From Ichthyophis bannanicus (taxonomy: Eukaryota; Chordata; Amphibia; Gymnophiona; Ichthyophiidae): a stretch of 64,000 bases of DNA. The translations under genes and the position numbers were made by a program. Positions 31,226 to 42,830 of this stretch are shown in pieces. Under the pieces are notes generated by a model that was given only the letters and a program-made list of their open reading frames with translations, was not told the origin of the DNA and did not search any database. How positions within the stretch are numbered: position 1 is the stretch's first letter; each line of letters opens with the position of its first letter. Where the stretch lies: the NCBI GenBank assembly GCA_033557465.1, contig CM066043.1, forward strand, positions 82,552,662-82,616,661, given 5' to 3'.

Positions 31226-34200
31226 ACTCCTGGATCCATTATCACTGGAGGTTCCTTTGCTGGTAGGAAATATTCCATTATGCCCTTGACTGATCTCCAC
31301 ATGTTTACAGATCAGACAAGTGCACGCGCGTGTTCTGTAATTCTGACAAGTTTTAGAATCACACCAATTTTTTTGCCTGTGAGAATTTGTCATCAATTTA
31401 TCCCCCTTTGCCTCTGCATGCCTGGCCAGGACTCACAGAGGAAAAGTAAGGCAAAAAAACATCTGGAAGTACCACATGGTCAGTGCGGGGTTTTTCCAAA
31501 GCTCATCAGGATGCAAGGTGCACCCAGCCTGTCTCCAGGTGCCTACTTACAATCTTTGAGTATTGTGGTGGGGCCTAGATGACTTCCTAAATTGAAGATA
31601 CTGGAGATGGCATAGTTGAATAAAATGCTCATCATTTTTTATATTCATTAGCCAGATACATCACTTCACATCATTAAATTGCCTTCACCAGTTTACTGTC
31701 CATCAGAGTCCTTCCACATCATTAATTACCTTCATCAGTTTACTGTCCATCAGAGTCCTTCTTCTTAATATATCACTTTACCCCTCACAACACTTTCCAC
31801 CAACTACATACATAGGTCCTTCAATTTTTTCTTTTTTCTATACCATACTAATGTATCCTTATCTGGCAAGGCTGCTAAAACAATTGTTAGAGACATAGTA
31901 TTGTTGTAAACAGTGTCCATTTCCCACTAACTTAATTGGTGCAGTTCTAGATTGGCATGGGTGCTCATTCTAAATAGCGACTGTCTAAACAATCTTCAAT
32001 ATAAAACGATACATCAATTCCAATAGAAAGAAATATGGCTCCTAACATGACAGCCACATATCTCTCATGTATGACTAGAGTCTATTGTACACCTGGTTCC
32101 CAGTGAGAGTACTGTAGGAAACTTAAAAAATACTTGGACTGATCTTGAAAATGCAGTGGTCCACAAGGATTTATGTAAGCTATCCATTAATTATGGTGTC
32201 AAAAGAGATCCTCTTGAGGTGAGAGACTAAGAGGGTACAAGGCATTGGTGGTTGGGCCTCATAGCGATACTCCTTCTGGTTCTTCTTGGTCTGCAAGGCA
32301 TTTGTGAATAGGCCTCATGGCAATACTTCCTCGGGTTCTTCTTGGCCTATTCCCCCCTGCCTATTCATGTCTCTTCAGAGGCATAAATGTACAAGGTTCG
32401 TGTTTTCTCAGGCCTTGTGGGTCCTCGAGGAGTCTTAGAGCAGTCAGAATTCCAGTGGCCCAGATCATCACACTTGGAGTAGCACGTTTTATTGCCTTTT
32501 TCCTAGGCTGTCGTCTCACCTTCTGCCCCTCTCTCTCATTCATTTTCTCAAAGCTCTCCTGGATCATTGCTGACAAGTAAGATTTAGTTTTATCCAATCA
32601 ACTCGAGTTAATGTTATCATTATATTTGTAAATAATATTTTTACAAATATTTCCATATTTCTGGGAATCACAGTTCCATCTTTCCACTAAATTTGCTTTA
32701 TATACTTGGGAACCAAGCGATTTCAGATCAGCCCCTTTCCAAAATTTAATATTTACTCATCTTATTGCTGTGTATACTGGACCTCTACATAATGTACTCC
32801 TACCAGTATATTTGGTAACAAAGTACAAATGTATAAACTAAAAAGATTTGTATCTCACAGTGCTATAATATATTGTGCTCCTGAACTCTGGACACCAACA
32901 TGTAAAATTCAAATACAGCAGGACAGGTGAATTTATTCTAAATAGCACCTATGATGTTACTGTCCTGTTCATCATTCATCAGCACAGAGCTTAACAAGGC
33001 AAAGTGATTACCTTGTATCTTATAGTTCAAAACAGGCATGAAACTGATACTTTATAAGAACGTTGGTGGATATCTGGAATGCAATATCATTGTAGTATCA
33101 GAAAAATGAATACAGTTGATCAAGGCAGTTTAATGTATCAAGCAGGAAAGAACGCAATCATCAGCACAGCATTTACTGTCTGCAGAATAAACTGCCAAAG
33201 ATGGCATATCATGCAGAAGTATTACTTGCTTAAGTTTGTATGTGCAGTCAAAACCAAATATATGTACCAGAGAAAATCCAGGCTTTAAAGGACAAGTAAA
33301 AAAAATCTTCATTTCTTCATGATCTTATAAGGATTTTTTTTTTTCTCCAGCCTTTGTTTGCTTCCAGCAGACATTTGAGGATGCTCAAAGGAGGCACCTC
33401 ATGGTTCTAGAAGCTCAAACTCTACAATTAAAATTGAAGACAAGAGGATTGTTTGCAGGCTAGGTGTGGCTAGGTGAATTGGGGTTCTTTGTCCTCTAGG
33501 AGAAAGACTCCTAGATGATTTTTTTTTTCTTTTGTCCTCTCTAATGGGCCTCCATTCATCTGCTAGAAGAAGGAGCTCCTCCCAGTATCTTTCTATAGCT
33601 ATGCAAACTATTTCAGCAGTTCCAACTATCCCCCAGTCACCGCTGAGAGGTGTGACCAAAACACCTGGTTCCCTGACCACTGATCATGCATGAAACATAG
33701 CAATGAAATTGGATATGCATCAAACAATGCAATTGTCTTTCTTTACTGATATACCAGTACCACAGTCCACACACAGCAAACCCCACCCCCCCTTTTCCAA
33801 ACTGTCCCCTTCCCTGCAATCAGTAGACCTGGTGTTTTTCACTGTTTGGGGACACAGGGGCGACTCGTCAATAACTTCACCTTTTACTGATAGAGTATCA
33901 AAATCAATCCTGAAATATAAAGACCTAATGTCTGGACAAAAACTTTCTTTCCCTAATGTCACAACTAAACACAGAGCCACTAACAAACACAGAGCCACTA
34001 GCAATTTTTACATAACAGTACATTAACTATATGGGCCAGCCATGAATCTATATAGGGAAGCTGGTCCGGATACTCCTTCACTATAATTTAGCCTCCGGAC
34101 CCCATGCTCTAATCACAATTCACAAATCACAATGTTCAGTGTAAATTTTCTAATCTCACTTCTGGGAATACAATATACAATATAATCCTGGTAACAGGCA

Positions 34201-34740
34201 GAGTTTGGTTGCACAAAACACACAGGACCACAAAGGGAAAAAGAAAGAGGGAAAACAGAAAACAGAGACGTCTCAGCAGCGAATACTCATACACTCTCTT
34301 TCCTCAGTAGCAGCTTGTTACAAATACATCACAGACACTCTCTAGCTGTATCATAGGATTTAACTTTCACCATGAGGATATTAGAAATACAGTACAGTAT
34401 GAGAAATATAGCTAGCTATTTTCTAATGTCCACTAGATGGAGCTCCAGGATCACTTTAACCATAAGGATAAAAATACAGCTAGTTTTTAAATGACCACTA
34501 GATGGAGCTCCAGGATCACTCCAGGGCAGCCCAATACCTCTGCAGAGAAACGCACGTGGTGTCCACAAGATGGCTGCTACCTCCTCGTGCTCCTCCACAC
34601 CGGCTCTCCACAGATGGAAAAAAAAGGGGAAATGGTGGACTTCCAAGCATCACCTCTCTTTTAATCAACCAAAAAACAAAAGGTTAGCATTTTATTTATT
34701 TATTTTTGGTTTTAAAGGCAGGAAACCCAACGGGGGCTCA
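31226..34740 (-). other. Non-coding interior of the LTR element
   Basis: Occupies the place of gag-pol. Minus-strand frames at 32361-32597, 33399-33680 and 33720-34004 are open but none has a recognised retroviral motif. The last begins with a hydrophobic stretch (LVALCLLVALCLVV) that looks like a signal peptide. The region may be captured or heavily rearranged sequence. Confidence 0.5.
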
Positions 34741-34860
34741 GGGAAGGCAGAGAAACTCGGCGGGGGCCCAGGGAAGGCAGAGAAACTCGGCGGGGGCCCA
34801 GGGAAGGCAGAGAAATTCGGCGGGGGCCCAGGGAAGGCCGGAACCTTAGCGGGGGCTCAA
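34741..34860. repeat. 30-bp tandem repeat in the leader of the LTR element
   Basis: Four units of GGGAAGGCAGAGAAACTCGG plus CGGGGGCCCA, the last diverged. The 30-bp period keeps an open plus frame, which is antisense to the element and probably meaningless. Confidence 0.88.
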
Positions 34861-35047
34861 GGGAACACCGGAAAATTTAGCGGGGGTCAGCTGTGCACCG
34901 GGACAGCACCGAGAGGCACAAAACCTCAGCGGAGGCCCAAGGGAAGGCAGTAATTCACATGGGGAGCATGGATTCACATCGGACAGCATGGGGGGAGGCA
35001 GAATTAACATCGGAGCACAACTGAGAGAGAAATTCACATCGGAGCAG

Positions 35048-35305
35048 AAATTAACACAGCGGCAGCATGGGGGAACAGAAATTTACATCGGAGCACAGAA
35101 ATTACATCGGGGGTTCAGGGAAAGGCAGTAAATCCACACCGGAGCACATGGAGGGCAGAATTCAACATCGGAGCAGAAATTAACACAGTAGCAGCATGGG
35201 GGGAACAGAAACTTACATCGGAGCACAGAAATTACATCGGGGGTTCAGAGAAAGGCAGTAAAACCACACCGGAGCACATGGAGGGCAGAATTCACACCGG
35301 AGCAG
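35048..35305. repeat. 129-bp tandem duplication in the leader
   Basis: Units 35048-35176 and 35177-35305 share AAATTAACACAG through CATGGAGGGCAGAATTC with few differences. A third unit starts at 35306 but soon diverges. Confidence 0.85.
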
Positions 35306-35941
35306 AAATTAACACAAATTAGAAACGGAACGGAAGCATATTAGAGCCCTCTCCTTGCAGTCACGCTTCAGAAAACTCTCCACAAGCAGAAAGGAAAGAA
35401 GAGAAGCAGCGATCTATTCTTTATCTCAGGTATGTTTAACTTATCAAGTGCTATATTTAGTTACATTTTTTTCTTTCGGCAGCGCTTTTAAAGGATCTCA
35501 GATTACTGCAGTTTCAGATATTCAGATTTTACCGGTATTCAGATTCAGATACAGGACGAGCAATGGCTTCAGGGCCACTAAGGCCCATACTAGGACTGCT
35601 CGTGCAGTTGATCAGGCTGCTACAGGTTCCCAGAAATTACCAGGACTCACAGATAGAGTACAGAACTAGCCCCAGACAAGGTAGCAGTACTCACCAGAAC
35701 TCTGATCAGACAGGAAGTTTGGATGCCAGTCTATCCAGCTGGTTTTTCAATCGGGGATTCAACCGCAGGGACCAGCTGTCCAGACAAATCAAGGTGTCCT
35801 TCCGAGCACAAAGTGGCCCGGGGGCGCCAAGGACAGTTAATCACCTGGAGGGGCCGGTCCCTGACTGGTGGAGGCCCAGATGCTGCAAAAGCAGAAGTCT
35901 TCCCACCGTGGGTGTGATGAGAGAGGCTTTTCTTTTAATAT

Positions 35942-35959
35942 TTCCCGGCCAACGCACCA
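35942..35959 (-). promoter_or_regulatory. Primer-binding site, tRNA-Gly type
   Basis: The minus strand reads TGGTGCGTTGGCCGGGAA, three bases inside the 5' LTR. From recall it is complementary to the last 18 nucleotides (CCA included) of vertebrate tRNA-Gly(UCC). It primes minus-strand DNA synthesis. Confidence 0.88.
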
Positions 35960-35962
35960 AAA

Positions 35963-36481
35963 TGTAGCAGCAATCGCTGTGAAAAGCTCTTATTCAATCA
36001 CTCACCCACAGAAGGAAAACTCACAGGCAGGCTGGAATGCAAACAGGATCTTTAATGTGCACAGGATCAGACAGAGATACCAGCAACCTCCACAAGGGTC
36101 TGAACCCCGAGGGACGGCCTACAATGCCTTATATACAGTACAGTTTTAAACTCATTCTACAATCCCATTTGCCACAGGTATTTCCTGCCCACCAATCAGC
36201 AGCCCCTGGGGAGGTACCTGGGTGACCTGTCCAAACCGGTATGCTCTGGTCTGTTGGTTTCAGGGCTAGGGAAATACTGTGCTCAGACCTGGAGTGGGGG
36301 AAGGGTGCCTACTGGAATCTCAATGTCTCTCTTAGTAGGCTGATTACCTCATGGCTTGCGGGGGAAGGGTCAGGCTGATCAGAGCCTCATGGCTTGCAGC
36401 ATGGCTTGGGGGAAGGGCTATCTACAGTTCGCAGCATGGCTTGGGGGAAGGGCTACCTATAGCTACCTCATGGCTGCCTCA
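35963..36481 (-). repeat. 5' LTR of the LTR retroelement
   Basis: Same length and sequence as the LTR at 30098-30616. It would hold the promoter (TATATAAG on the minus strand, about 36128-36135). Confidence 0.93.
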
Positions 36482-36765
36482 GTGTTTGTTTGCTCCCATT
36501 TAAACATTGAGCAGGGCAACTCCCTTCCTGGGCCTGCCCATCTGTACCTCCCACTCCTATCTATGGTTGACCTGGAGTGTGGGCGTGGCTTACAACTAGG
36601 TCTGTCCTCTAGGTTTCTCTCCGGGCTTCTGCTGTGTGCTATGTGATCCTATGTACCCATCCCCCGCAAAGAGGAAAAATTCTTCTTCTCTTCACTTTTT
36701 CCTGGCTGGGCTGCACTCTCCTTACCACAATATTGACTTCCTGGTTCATGAAAGGATCATCCAAT
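36482..36765. other. Right half of the unit split by the LTR element
   Basis: Continues the sequence of 28881-30097. No gene recognised. Confidence 0.4.
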
Positions 36766-37823
36766 GTAGTTTATTTTATTTATTTATTTGCACTTAATTT
36801 TTATACCGCTCCCTTCCATTGATCAGCAGCGGTTTACATTTAAACATTTAAGTTCTGCGTGTATAGCAGCTACATATAACAATAAGAAAATCAAAAAACT
36901 CTAAACTATTCACATAGAGAGAAACAAGTATGGTTGGTTAACTATATACAAAATATTTACAATGATATGTAAGGGGAAATTTCACATGCCTAATTGGTTA
37001 CGTTTTAATATTCACTGTTGGGCTTTGGTATATCATATGTTGATAAGGTTGTTGGAAACCATTATGATATGATTTATGCTTAATATAATCTGATTTATGT
37101 TATTTCTGATAGATTATAATATTCTTGAAATAGGTGAGTTTTGAGGTTTTTTCGAAATGATTCGAGGTCTTTGTTGGCTCTTAGAGCGTCAGGGAGTTTG
37201 TTCCATAGTGTGGGGGCTAGGTAAGTGAATGTTCTATTGCTAGTATTCATTTTTACCTTGCATATAGAAGGTGGGATTTGTAGAGTGTTTAGATTGTGTG
37301 TACGTCTTTTTCTGTTAGGGGGTTGTATTTTAATAAGTGTGGTGAGGAAAGATGGAGCGATATTGTGAATTAACTTGAATGTTGTAATTATTTTTTGTAT
37401 CTTATGCGTGCTGGGATAGGTAGCCAGTGAAGTTCCATTAGTATGGGTGTGATGTGATCTGAAATCCGTACATTCATCAATATCCGAGCTGTGACGTTTT
37501 GGGGCATTTGGAGTATGCTGATTGATTTTTTAGGTAGACCCTGTAAGCTGCCATTACAATAGTCCATATGTGGGGTTATAAGTGTTTGTACTATTGTTCT
37601 AAAGTCTGAGTGTTTGATGATATTGCGTAGTGGTTGTAGGATTCTTAGTTTATGGAAAATTGTTCGGTTTAATAATCTTAGGTGGGTTTCCATGCTAAGA
37701 GTTTTATCGAGGGTCACACCTAGGTACTTTAATTCTTGTTTGATGTTGTAGGGGATATTGTTTAGTAGGATTGTGGGAGGGTGTTTAAATTCTGGGTTTT
37801 TAGCTATAAACGTTACCTCCGTT
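36766..37823 (-). mobile_element. L2-type LINE, 5' truncated
   Basis: 3' tail with TTTATTTATTTATTT and an ACCGCTC/AGCAGCGGTTTAC hairpin at 36770-36840, then minus frames with LITPHMDYCNGSLQGLPKK and HITPILMELHWLPIPARI (37388-37717), the L2 C-terminal segment. It ends near 37823 within the RT-connection region (the VTFIAKN segment). Confidence 0.82.
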
Positions 37824-37887
37824 TACAGTAATATGAAAATACATAATCAAATAAATTAATAAGTGCATCAAATATATTGTGAAAAGA

Positions 37888-38460
37888 GTAATTAGTCCTT
37901 ACCTGCTAATTAGCATTCCTGAAGGAACTCCAGTCCAGTCCCTTTCCACTGGGTTGTTCTCCCCTTCCAGCAGCTTGGAGACTGAGCCAATCATCTTTTG
38001 ATGGCTCTAGGGTATAACTAGCACTGGCACCTCCCACCAGCTCCAGTACCCTATTGACAAAGCAAACTTAACGGAGAGACAATTAAGTCAAAAAACCACA
38101 ACAAACTGTGTATAACTAGAATGTAACAACCTCCCATCTCCCCTAGAAGGGACCTTTCCCCCCTCCCCCCCCCCCAAAGAGGAAGAGGCTTACCTGAAAC
38201 CACAGGTGTCCATAACCAGGGATTTGACTAGTTCACCCTAACCCAACACTGGTCGACCCTGCAAGGTGCCTGCGGAACCTCTCTTTGCCGCCTCACACCT
38301 AGAGCTTCGGGCCGGCCACCTCTCTGCTCCTGAAAAAAATGAAAAACACTGGGCAGGATCAGGGACTGGCCTGGAGTTCCTTCAGGAATGCTAATTAGCA
38401 GGTAAGGACTAATTACTCTTTCCTAAGCATCCCTCCAGTCCAGTCCCTTTCCACTGGATT
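37888..38460 (-). repeat. DIRS-C left terminal repeat and internal complementary region
   Basis: 37888-37945 (TAATTAGTCCTTACCTGCTA) recurs inverted at about 38370-38420. It is followed at 38421-38460 by CTAAGCATCCCTCCAGTCCA, which is the inverse of the right terminus (45236-45278). The joint of the two ends reads TAATTACTCTTTCCTAAGC. The sequence CCAATCATCTTTTGATG (about 37985) matches the right terminal repeat inverted. Confidence 0.88.
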
Positions 38461-39091
38461 GTAACAGAGCAGTTCAAGCATGGGAGGGGCCTGCAAGGCC
38501 GGACCGAAGCACTGCTCTCCCAAACCCAGCATCTTCCACCGCCTGCACATCCAGACGGTAATGCTTAGCAAAGGTATGTAGGGAAGACCAAGTTGCCGCT
38601 CTACAAATATCCAGTGGCGGAACCAAGGTAGATTCCTCCCACGAGGCCGCTTGCGCTTGTGTAGAGTGCACCTGGAGCCCCCTTGGAACCGACCGGCCCT
38701 TCTGAATGTATGCCACGGCAATTATCTCCCTGATCCATCACGAAATGGAGGCTTTAGCTGCTGCCTCTCCTCTACATGGGCCCCCCAAAAAAATGAATAA
38801 CCTATCCGACTTGAGGAAAGCCGCTGTGCGGTCCAAATAACGCCTCAGGATCCTACGCATGTCTAAATGACATAGGCAGGTATCATCAGCTCCCTGTCCC
38901 ACCTTGGCAAATGCAGGGAGCGATACCAACTCATTCACATGGAATCAGTCGGTACTACCTTGGGCAAAAAGGAAGGTACGGTCCGCAAAACTACCTTTTC
39001 TTTAAAGAAAGGAACAGAGAACGACACGACAGAGCCTGAAATTCCGAAATACGCCGAGCCGAGCAGAAAGCAACTAGCGGAGGAGTGGGGT
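38450..39091 (-). pseudogene. DIRS-C tyrosine recombinase, C-terminal part
   Basis: Minus frames carry the first-Arg box as SARRISEFQALS next to the SINE insertion (about 39025-39075), then VVLRTVPSFLPKVV, then the second box as HSTQAQAASWEE where HxxR is expected (Arg changed to Gln, CGA-to-CAA like), DICRAATWSSLHTF and the nucleophile in AKHYRLDV. Frames shift at least twice, with stops near 38850-38940. The lost Arg makes it inactive. Confidence 0.82.
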
Positions 39092-39237
39092 GGAGGAGTG
39101 GCCTAGTGGTTGGGGCAAGGTACTTCAGGCTGGAAGGTCGGGGGTTCAAATCCCACTAGAGGACAGCAACCTTGGGCCGGAAGGACTGGGGTTTCTAGTC
39201 CCACAGGTGCTCCTTGTGGTCTTGGGCAAGCCACTTA
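39092..39237 (+). mobile_element. CORE-SINE copy 5, left half
   Basis: Head GGAGGAGTGGCCTAGTGGTT, both B-box units and the core up to GGGCAAGCCACTTA. It is cut by the L2 insertion at 39238 and resumes at 40432. It is inserted in the recombinase of DIRS-C. Confidence 0.9.
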
Positions 39238-40431
39238 TTTATTTTATTTATTTATTTATTTGTTTCTTCTATACCGCCCCTTCCAGAGATCAGGGGCGGT
39301 TTACATTAAAACAGTGAACAGAACATTTGTATACATCTGTATACATTTACAAGGAACATTATGTTTTTTTAACTATATACAAGTGTAATTACAAAGAACA
39401 TTTTTTTTTTGAACGTTAACTAGAACAGTGCTTATCAAACTATGTAAAGGTTATAATAACATGGAGCACAACATAGTTGATTACCAGTGGTTATTTACAA
39501 TAGTGATATAGCCGACAGTTTGAGTAGATCTTTTGCATGTTGTGTGAAATGTTTTGCATGTTGTGTGAGATATGTAAGGTTTATTGAGTTAGTCGTTTGT
39601 TCTGTCTTGGGTACTGTGGATGTGTTTCTGTGATTGTTTTGGAGAGGTTTTTTGTTGATGTGGGATCTCAAAGTGTTTTGTAAAGAGGTATGTTTTTAGT
39701 TCCTTTTTGAATTGATGAAGGTCTTTTATCATGCGTAGTGTTAATGGTATTTCATTCCAGAGGGTGGGGGCAGCAAAGGAGAAAGCTCTATCGCTTGTTG
39801 TCGCTTTAGTTTTTCTGAAATTTGTTTTTATGTTGAGGGAATGGATTGCATTCCGTCTGCGCATTCTAGTTTCTGCTGGGAGGTGTATTAGAGTAGATAG
39901 TTGTGAGGGAGAGATTTTATTAATGATTTTGAAAGTAGTTAGGAGGATTTTATATTTTATTCGGCTGTTTATAGGGAGCCAGTGTAGGTCTAACAGAATT
40001 GGGGTCACATGATCTGTTAGTTTAGCTTTTGTGATCATCTTGGCGCATATGTTTTGGGCTCTTTGGAGAAGGTATATGCTCTTTAATGGAAGTCCGTTTA
40101 GGAGACTATTACAATAGTTGAAATGAGGGGTGATGAGGGTGTTGACTACTTATCTAAAGTCATCTGTGTTAAGTAGGGGTCTCAGATGTTGTATTGTCTT
40201 GAGTTTATAAAATATGTTTTTTACTGTATGTTTTATGTGTGGGATCATGGTGAGTGAGTGGTCTATAATTATTCCAAGGTATTTTACCTCCTTTTTGACA
40301 GGTATAGGTGTGTTACTTATTGTGATTGTAGTAGGGTAGTTGCAGTCAGTGTCTGTTTTCCTCGTTATGAACATTGCTTCCGTTTTTTTGAGGTTAATGC
40401 TTAAGTGATTGTCTTCAAGCCATGTGGTAGT
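39238..40431 (-). mobile_element. L2-type LINE nested in the SINE, 5' truncated
   Basis: 3' end with TTTATTTATTTATTT and CTATACCGCCCCTTCC at the left. Minus frames hold LTDHVTPILLDLHWLPINSR, SDRAFSFAAPTLWNEIP (39589-40038) and LEDNHLSINLKKTEAMFITR (40150-40434). The 6-bp duplication CACTTA flanks it (39232-39237 and 40432-40437). No RT catalytic box is included. Confidence 0.9.
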
Positions 40432-40575
40432 CACTTAACCCTCCATAACCCATGTTCCCTGTAAAATAGTTATCTCCAAGTTATAATGCCCTGTTCAATG
40501 TAATTTCAGTTTGTTCAATGTAAACCGCACTGATGCAGAATAGCATGGTATATAAGAGAATAAAAATAAATAAAC
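40432..40575 (+). mobile_element. CORE-SINE copy 5, right half, tail type Y
   Basis: Continues CACTTAACCCTCCATAACCC and ends with AACCGCACTGATGCAGAATA, GGTATATAAGAG and A-rich (AAATAAATAAA). The tail matches SINE copy 2. Confidence 0.9.
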
Positions 40576-41000
40576 TAGAAAAACCATCTTGAAAGTCAAG
40601 TCCTTCAAAGAGGCTTGGCCCACAGGCTAATAAGGATCTCCTGCTAGCGTATTCAAAACTAGGTTAAGGTCCCAGGGAGAAACTGATGATCTCTGTTGAG
40701 GCCGCAGGTGCTGCACCGCCTTCAAGAACTGACTCACGTCCGGATGTTCCCCTAAGGACCTACCTTGAACCTTGCCCCTGTAACAGGAAATAGCCGCCAA
40801 CTGCACCCTCAAGGAGCTTGCAGCGAGACCCTTTTCAAAACTGGCCTGTAAAAAATCGAGCACCTCCAGAATAGAAACCGCCATAGGCCTCTTTCTGTGG
40901 ATCAGACACAAATCCTCAAAAATGCACCAGACTTGCAAGTAAGATAGGGAAGTTGAACGCTTCCGGGCATTCAGCAAAGTCGTGATCACTGCCCCGGAAT
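40576..41000 (-). pseudogene. DIRS-C tyrosine recombinase, N-terminal part
   Basis: The C-terminal portion of a long minus frame (40627-42093) reads LLNARKRSTSLSYLQVWCIF, LQASFEKGLAASSLRVQLA and PWDLNLVLNTL, the core-binding SAM-like region and the linker. A stop follows (PYstop) before the SINE. Confidence 0.82.
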
Positions 41001-41890
41001 ATCCATGCTTCCACAGCCTTGCCCTTTCAATAGCCAGGCCATAAGCAAGAACCGATCCACCTGCAGCATCTGCACGGGACCCTGAATCATGAGGATGTCC
41101 CTTACCGGCTGGTGCCAGGGCCAATCGGCCATCAACTGAATTAGGTCGGCATACCACAGGCGACCTGGCCAATCCGGGGCTATCAGCACTACCCATCCCT
41201 GGTGGGCTTCTATCATCTGGAGAACCCTGCCTATAAGAGCCCATGGCAGGAACACATACAGAAGACCTTCCGTGGGCCACCTCTGAACCAGCGCATCCAG
41301 GCCCTCCGACATCTTTTCCCTTCTTCTGCTGAAGAAGCGGCTCACCTTGGCTGATTCCAAACGAGCCATGAGGTCCATGATGGGAGGCCCCCATCGACAA
41401 ACCACCTGTTCGTACACCTCCTGACAGAGCTCCCATTCGCCGTGATACACCTTGAACCTGCTCAGGTAGTCTGCCGTGACATTTTTTACTCTGGCCACAT
41501 GCTGTGCTGACAATGCCAACAGGTGGGCCTTGGCCCATTCCAGCAGACCCTCCGACTCCGCCTCCAAGAGAGGATTGCTCGTGCTGCCCTGGCGGTTGAT
41601 ATAGGCCACTGTGGTTACGTTTTCTGATAGTACTCGGACCGTCTTTTGTTGGAGCAAGCACGCGAAGACTCTGAGAGCCAGAGTCACCACCCACATCTCG
41701 AACCTGCTGATGGACCACTGGGCTTCCTGAGCGCTCCAGCAACCCTGAGCAAAGAGACTCTCGCAGTGAGCCCCCCAACCGATCAGGCTGGCATCGCTTG
41801 TCAACTGACTCCACTGTGGTTCTTCTAGGGGCATGCACCACTCCAGGTTCCCCTGGCAGAGCCACCATTGCAAGGCCCGCTTGGTTAAAG
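41001..41890 (-). pseudogene. DIRS-C RNase H and linker
   Basis: The minus frame 40986-41873 is open for 296 codons: TSDASLIGWGAH (first Asp), SRFEMWVVTLALRVF (Glu motif), VRVLSENVTTVAYINRQG (the Asp motif reads SEN where copies A and B read QTDN), VARVKNVTADYLSR (last Asp), then DLMARLESAKVSRFFSR and VVLIAPDWPGRLWYADL of the linker to the recombinase. Confidence 0.87.
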
Positions 41891-42099
41891 GAGCACAGGG
41901 CTAGCACTGTGGACAGGGGCTGATGTTGATGGGACCAACGGCAAAGAAGGGACCGCTGCAACAGTCGCATATGAAATCTGGCCCAGGGCACCAACTCGAT
42001 CGTCGCCACCATGGTCCCCAGCACTTGAAGGTAGCGCCAGGCAGTTGGTGCCCTCATGGCTAGAAGCCGGTGCACTAGCCGCCAGAGCTCCATCGCCCT

Positions 42100-42830
42100 C
42101 TGGTCCGGCAGGAAGACCCTGCCCGTGACGGTGTCAAACCTCGCTCCCAGATACTCTTATCTCCTGAGTGGGCACCAATCTGTTCTTTGCTAGATTGATC
42201 ACCCACCCTAAGCTTCTTAGGAGCTCGAGCACTCTGGCTGTTGCCCTTCGGTACTCGTCTTTGGACTTGGCCCGAATCAAGCAGTTGTCTAAGTGTGGAT
42301 GGACGAGGATCCCTTCCTTGCATAGTGCCGCAGCCACCACGACCATCACCTTGGTAAATATGTGGGGGGCCATCGCCAGACCGAACGGCAAGGCCTGAAA
42401 CTGAAAATGTCCCCTTTGCACCGCAAACTGCAGATATTGTTGATGTGACTCGCGGATGGGGATATGCAAATACACCTCCGTGAGGTCGAGAGATGTCAGA
42501 AACTCCCCCTGACGAACTGCCACTATGACAGACCTCAGAGTTTCCATGCGAAAATGAGGAACTCGGAGGCAATGATTGACTCGATTGAGGTCGAGAATGG
42601 GACGAAAGGAGCCCTCCTTTTTTGGCACCACAAAATAAATGGAGTACCCACTGCAGCTGCACTGGTCTTTTGGTACCGACATGACTGCTCCCAATAATAG
42701 GAGTTGAGATAACGTCTCCTCCAGCGCTGCGGCCTTGGCTGGCGAACCGCAAGGAGACTGCACGAACGAAGGAAGGACTGGACTTGCAAATTCGAGGACA
42801 TACCCGTCTCAAACTACATCCAATACCCAC
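42100..42830 (-). pseudogene. DIRS-C reverse transcriptase
   Basis: Minus frame 42134-42763: YSIYFVVPKKEGSFRPILDL, FLTSLDLTEVYLHIPI (motif A), LPFGLAMAPHIFTKVM (motif B), then HPHLDNCLIRAKS where PYLDDWLI is usual. The second catalytic Asp is Asn, so the enzyme is expected to be dead even though the frame is open for 210 codons. The IRVSGSEV segment near its end and the next part (PDQRAMELW) are in another frame. Confidence 0.88.

Larger units (their letters stand above)
30098..36481 (-). mobile_element. LTR retroelement (gammaretrovirus-like), non-autonomous, recent insertion
   Basis: Two 519-bp LTRs in direct orientation, starting TGTAGCAG and ending GCCTCA on the plus strand, flanked by GTGT (30094-30097 and 36482-36485). 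PPT at the left and PBS at the right show transcription on the minus strand, so the 3' LTR is at 30098-30616 and the 5' LTR at 35963-36481. The LTRs read identical by eye, which indicates a young insertion. The 5.35-kb interior has no gag, protease or RT that I can recognise, only an integrase C-terminal remnant. Movement must therefore have used proteins of a helper element. Confidence 0.92.

Noticed and set aside
33720..34004. Retroviral envelope or signal-peptide protein
   Set aside because: There is a hydrophobic start, but no furin site, fusion peptide or CX6CC motif is visible, and it lies on the wrong side of the integrase remnant for env.
34570..34953. Plus-strand ORF with Gly/Lys repeat protein
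   Set aside because: It is produced by a 30-bp tandem repeat antisense to the LTR element; the period being divisible by three explains the open frame.
40627..42093. 488-codon minus ORF as a single gene
   Set aside because: Only the last 110 codons are recombinase. The rest is an out-of-frame shadow of the RNase H domain, which is read in another frame at 40986-41873.
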